Part shown: in pieces, positions 62,055 to 64,000 of the stretch | Layout of the letters: each line of letters begins with the position of its first letter | How positions within the stretch are numbered: the stretch's first letter is position 1 | Assembly: GCF_009674725.1 (NCBI RefSeq) | Contig: NZ_WKKH01000012.1 | Location: 62,001 to 126,000, forward strand | Direction of reading: 5' to 3' | Length of the DNA: 64,000 nucleotides | DNA from: Pedobacter petrophilus | GTDB taxonomy: Bacteria > Bacteroidota > Bacteroidia > Sphingobacteriales > Sphingobacteriaceae | Made by a program: the position numbers and the translations under genes | The notes under the pieces: generated by a model | What the model was told of the DNA's origin: nothing | The model's database searches: none | What the model saw: the letters and a program-made list of their open reading frames with translations, nothing else

Positions 62055-62260
62055 CGTTGGTTAAAACCAATGGCGATGAAATAAATTCAGGAGGCTTAAG
62101 CTAAAGGCCTCAGATACAAAGAGATTTTTGCCGTTGGTTGAAACCAACGGTGATGAATTGAAGTTCAAAAGGCTTAAACCAAGATAGAGATAAATTAAAT
62201 ATTAAACCCAAAAGTGCTGCTGAGCCAATATTTTTTCGTTATTAAAACCAATGGCGATAA
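62055..62260. repeat. Three dispersed palindromic repeat copies
   Basis: Copies begin at 62055 (CGTTGGTT-AA-AACCAATGG), 62131 (CCGTTGGTT-GA-AACCAACGG, a perfect 9-bp stem) and about 62237 (a decayed half). Each is followed by GGCGATGAA or GGTGATGAA, while GGCTTAA recurs in the spacers. The reverse complement of 62057-62082 is identical over 26 bases to 4826-4851 in the ffh-yifB array, so both loci hold the same family in opposite orientation. Confidence 0.88.
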
Positions 62261-62298
62261 AACAACCACAATTTTTTTACGAAACTAAAAGGCCTCTA

Positions 62299-62343
62299 AC
62301 TTTGCGGTTCTTTGCGTGCAACTTAAGCGTACTTTGCGGTTAA
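62299..62343. repeat. CTTTGCGGTT-type dispersed repeat
   Basis: ACTTTGCGGTT occurs twice within 45 bp (from about 62299 and at 62331), and CTTTGCGGTTAA (62332-62343) is identical to 13638-13649 between proB and proA. It ends 2 bp before the cdsA stop codon on the minus strand. Confidence 0.6.
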
Positions 62344-62345
62344 TA

Positions 62346-63155
62346 TTAATACAAGATCAGGTACAAATAAGCATAGACTACCGGTGCTGCTAATAAAAGG
62401 CCGTCGAAACGATCCAATAAACCTCCATGACCTGGTAATAAACCTCCACTGTCTTTAGTGTCTAAACTTCGCTTCAACATAGATTCTACCAGGTCTCCAA
62501 GTGTACCAAAACTGGCGATCAATACGGCCATGCCGGCCCAAACCCATGCTTGATTTTCGGTAAATAAAAAGGATAATCCGAAGGCTACCAGGACACTGGT
62601 AAACATGCCTCCAAAAAAGCCCTCCCAGCTTTTCTTTGGTGAATGGCGTTCGAATAACTTACGCTTGCCGTATTTTACACCAAAAAGATAAGCACCGGTA
62701 TCATTTGCCCAAAGCATCAATAAAAAAGCAAGCGGTAAGTGGAAATTATATTCACTCCAGTTTTTTAAAAAGCCTAAGGCGTGGAAAAAGCAGAAGGGAA
62801 TGGTTACATAAACAAAGCCAACAAATGTATAAGAGATATTGGCAAACGGAATCTTATTTTTCTTGTAAAGCTCAGTGATAAAAACCGAAAAGATCAAGGG
62901 AATACATAGTAAAAGGTACTTTACATCATATTTAAGGTAATGCAAGCCTGCAGCCATTAAGAATATTAATGCACCAGCCATGATCCCAATGTTTCGATGC
63001 GGGCGAATTCCAGAATTTTTAATCAGCTTATAAAATTCGAAAAGTGATAAAAGACTTAATACTAAATAGAAGATCGTAAATGTGTAACTCCCTAAAAATA
63101 TAGAGCCTAACATTACGATGGTAAAAAAGAAAGCGGTTATTGCCCTTGTTTTCAT
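62346..63155 (-). CDS. cdsA: Phosphatidate cytidylyltransferase
   Basis: CdsA makes CDP-diacylglycerol from phosphatidate and CTP, the precursor of phosphatidylserine and phosphatidylglycerol. The 269-residue protein has seven or eight membrane helices and the family signature near the C-terminus: SMLKRSLDTKDSGGLLPGHGGLLDRFDGLL (about 226-255), with the conserved aspartates. LWANDTGAYLFGVKYGKRKL (about 147-166) and SPKKSWEGFFGG are also typical. It follows the DUF2007 gene on the same strand by 48 bp. psd, which acts later in the pathway, is 36 kb away. Confidence 0.97.
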   Translation of the reverse strand: MKTRAITAFFFTIVMLGSIFLGSYTFTIFYLVLSLLSLFEFYKLIKNSGIRPHRNIGIMAGALIFLMAAGLHYLKYDVKYLLLCIPLIFSVFITELYKKNKIPFANISYTFVGFVYVTIPFCFFHALGFLKNWSEYNFHLPLAFLLMLWANDTGAYLFGVKYGKRKLFERHSPKKSWEGFFGGMFTSVLVAFGLSFLFTENQAWVWAGMAVLIASFGTLGDLVESMLKRSLDTKDSGGLLPGHGGLLDRFDGLLLAAPVVYAYLYLILY

Positions 63156-63203
63156 GTTGAAAAAAGTAAAATAGGTAACGGAAAATGGGAACGGTTCAAA
63201 ATT

Positions 63204-63410
63204 TTACTCGATTTCATTCTGGACAATATATTCTATGGCTTTATCAAAGTCAGTTTTATTTACCATTACATGAATTTCACCTAAATGATAAGCTACCAAT
63301 TGCTTATTTATAGTTACTGCCGGGATTCCAGCCTCTGTTAAACCTTGCTTTAATACCTCTGCCGCAAATGTATCAGTTGTAATGTATACTTTAATCCAGT
63401 TTTCGCTCAC
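63204..63410 (-). CDS. DUF2007 family protein
   Basis: The 68-residue protein has the DUF2007 (ferredoxin-like, GlnB-type 'putative signal transducing') pattern WIKVYITTDTFAAEVLKQGLTEAGIPAVTINKQ, then GEIHVMVNKTDFDKAIEYI. Function unknown; a regulatory binding domain is the usual guess. It overlaps the CPBP gene by 20 bp and precedes cdsA on the same strand, suggesting one operon CPBP-DUF2007-cdsA. Confidence 0.9.
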   Translation of the reverse strand: MSENWIKVYITTDTFAAEVLKQGLTEAGIPAVTINKQLVAYHLGEIHVMVNKTDFDKAIEYIVQNEIE

Positions 63411-64000
63411 GTTCTGCGTTGTTTTTAAAAATTTGAAACAAAGCTATGGTAATTATTGCACTAATTAAATATCCATACCATGGAAATCCGATCGGGTCCT
63501 CGGCTTTATCAAGTGGAATGTTATGTTTTTGCATATAAAAGGCTGCGCAAACAGCATAAGCATTATTGATAAAGTGGGCCAATATGGCATACCAGAGGCT
63601 TCCGCTAAAATAATATAAATAACCAAAGCCAGCTCCGAGAAGCATTCGTGGGATAAAACCATAGAATTGGACATGTATTGCACTAAAAATAATTGCGGTA
63701 AGCCAGATGGCTACATGTGGATTATTAAAAGCCCTGTTTAATGATCTTTGTACACCTCCACGGAACATCAATTCTTCTCCTATAGCAGGTAAAACGGCAA
63801 TCATAAAAAGATTTAAAATAAAATCAAAGTTACTCCTGACAGTAAGCAGCCTGATGGTTATTTGTGTTGCGGCATCTTCTTTCTCCTTCATCCAATGCTC
63901 TATTCCTTTTAAAAATTCAGGTAAAGCCATTTTTTGATTCCAGATTGCCGTCCATTCCATCAACGGCATACTTATAATCATAATAATCAGCACCAACATT
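63391..64000 (-). CDS. CPBP family intramembrane metalloprotease, 5' part beyond the window
   Basis: About 202 C-terminal residues are visible; the frame is open to the window edge, so the N-terminus is missing. It has the CPBP (Abi/Rce1-like) motifs: EELMFRGG (motif 1, glutamates and arginine), FSAIHVQFYG (motif 2, histidine) and HFINNAYAV (motif 3), within several membrane helices. The family includes prenyl-protein endopeptidases and bacteriocin self-immunity proteins; the substrate here is unknown. It is the first visible gene of the CPBP-DUF2007-cdsA unit. Confidence 0.92.
   Translation of the reverse strand, partial: MLVLIIMIISMPLMEWTAIWNQKMALPEFLKGIEHWMKEKEDAATQITIRLLTVRSNFDFILNLFMIAVLPAIGEELMFRGGVQRSLNRAFNNPHVAIWLTAIIFSAIHVQFYGFIPRMLLGAGFGYLYYFSGSLWYAILAHFINNAYAVCAAFYMQKHNIPLDKAEDPIGFPWYGYLISAIITIALFQIFKNNAERERKLD

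Overview
The window is A+T-rich chromosomal DNA of a Bacteroidota bacterium, most probably a Sphingobacteriaceae/Pedobacter-type organism. The reasons are TAnnTTTG (-7) promoter boxes in front of many genes with little sign of Shine-Dalgarno sequences, a DUF5916 outer-membrane-type protein, a VIT protein carrying a SusC-like plug motif, the rpsP-rimM and birA/rsfS/ftsH/LUD gene neighbourhoods, and abundant intergenic repeats of the type seen in this phylum. The genus is inferred; no 16S gene or tRNA was recognised. There is no prophage, CRISPR array, insertion sequence or rRNA operon that I can support.

Layout. 1-4.1 kb: tail of an AraC regulator, a DUF5916 protein and ffh. 4.2-4.9 kb: a six-copy tandem array of a palindrome-bearing repeat. 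4.9-10.2 kb: yifB/comM, a frameshifted lipoprotein gene with a secreted partner, a small lipoprotein, a Crp/Fnr regulator followed by a DJ-1/PfpI protein, and a small acidic protein. 10.6-19.6 kb: a beta-CASP metallo-hydrolase, proA and proB, a prolyl oligopeptidase lipoprotein, an M16 peptidase and peptide deformylase. 19.6-20.25 kb: a second, unrelated tandem array (about seven units of 92-99 bp). 20.25-27.1 kb: a carboxypeptidase-regulatory-like protein, the Fe-S carriers nfu and mrp, a GT51 transglycosylase with a long AsmA-like N-terminus, hpt, psd and an MscS channel. 27.2-30.7 kb (minus strand): the ribosome cluster rpsP-rimM-lipoprotein-trmD-rplS, broken up by an internal hairpin/terminator and a separate trmD promoter. 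30.8-39.2 kb: an NT5C-type nucleotidase, the VIT protein, a YbjQ protein, pfkA, a DsbD system split over two genes, and birA. 39.2-44.5 kb: rsfS, ftsH, a LUD protein, an LpxR-like protein and an unknown secreted protein. 44.7-52.8 kb: a 7TM-type sensor kinase with a NarL-type regulator, a KAS III enzyme, a TPR protein, a zinc-ribbon coiled-coil protein with a Nif3-like partner, and TM2 and DUF2752 membrane proteins. 53-57.8 kb: mfd, then a 62-bp perfect palindrome directly upstream of a compact AAA_14/DUF4143 ATPase-DUF3820 gene pair. 57.8-64 kb: a FrnE-type DsbA protein, an M14 peptidase, an acyl-CoA thioesterase, more dispersed repeats, cdsA, DUF2007 and a CPBP protease cut by the window edge.

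Most genes are housekeeping: translation and protein export (ffh, def, rpsP, rplS, rimM, trmD, rsfS), envelope and phospholipid synthesis (GT51, psd, cdsA), proline synthesis (proB, proA), Fe-S and disulfide chemistry, and protein quality control (FtsH and several peptidases). The non-routine material is between the genes: two different tandem arrays, one of which shares its core with copies 57 kb away in inverted orientation; a large perfect palindrome next to an accessory ATPase; nested hairpins with compensatory changes inside the rpsP-rimM message; and six genes whose -7 promoter box lies only 4-7 nt before the start codon, which predicts leaderless or nearly leaderless mRNAs.
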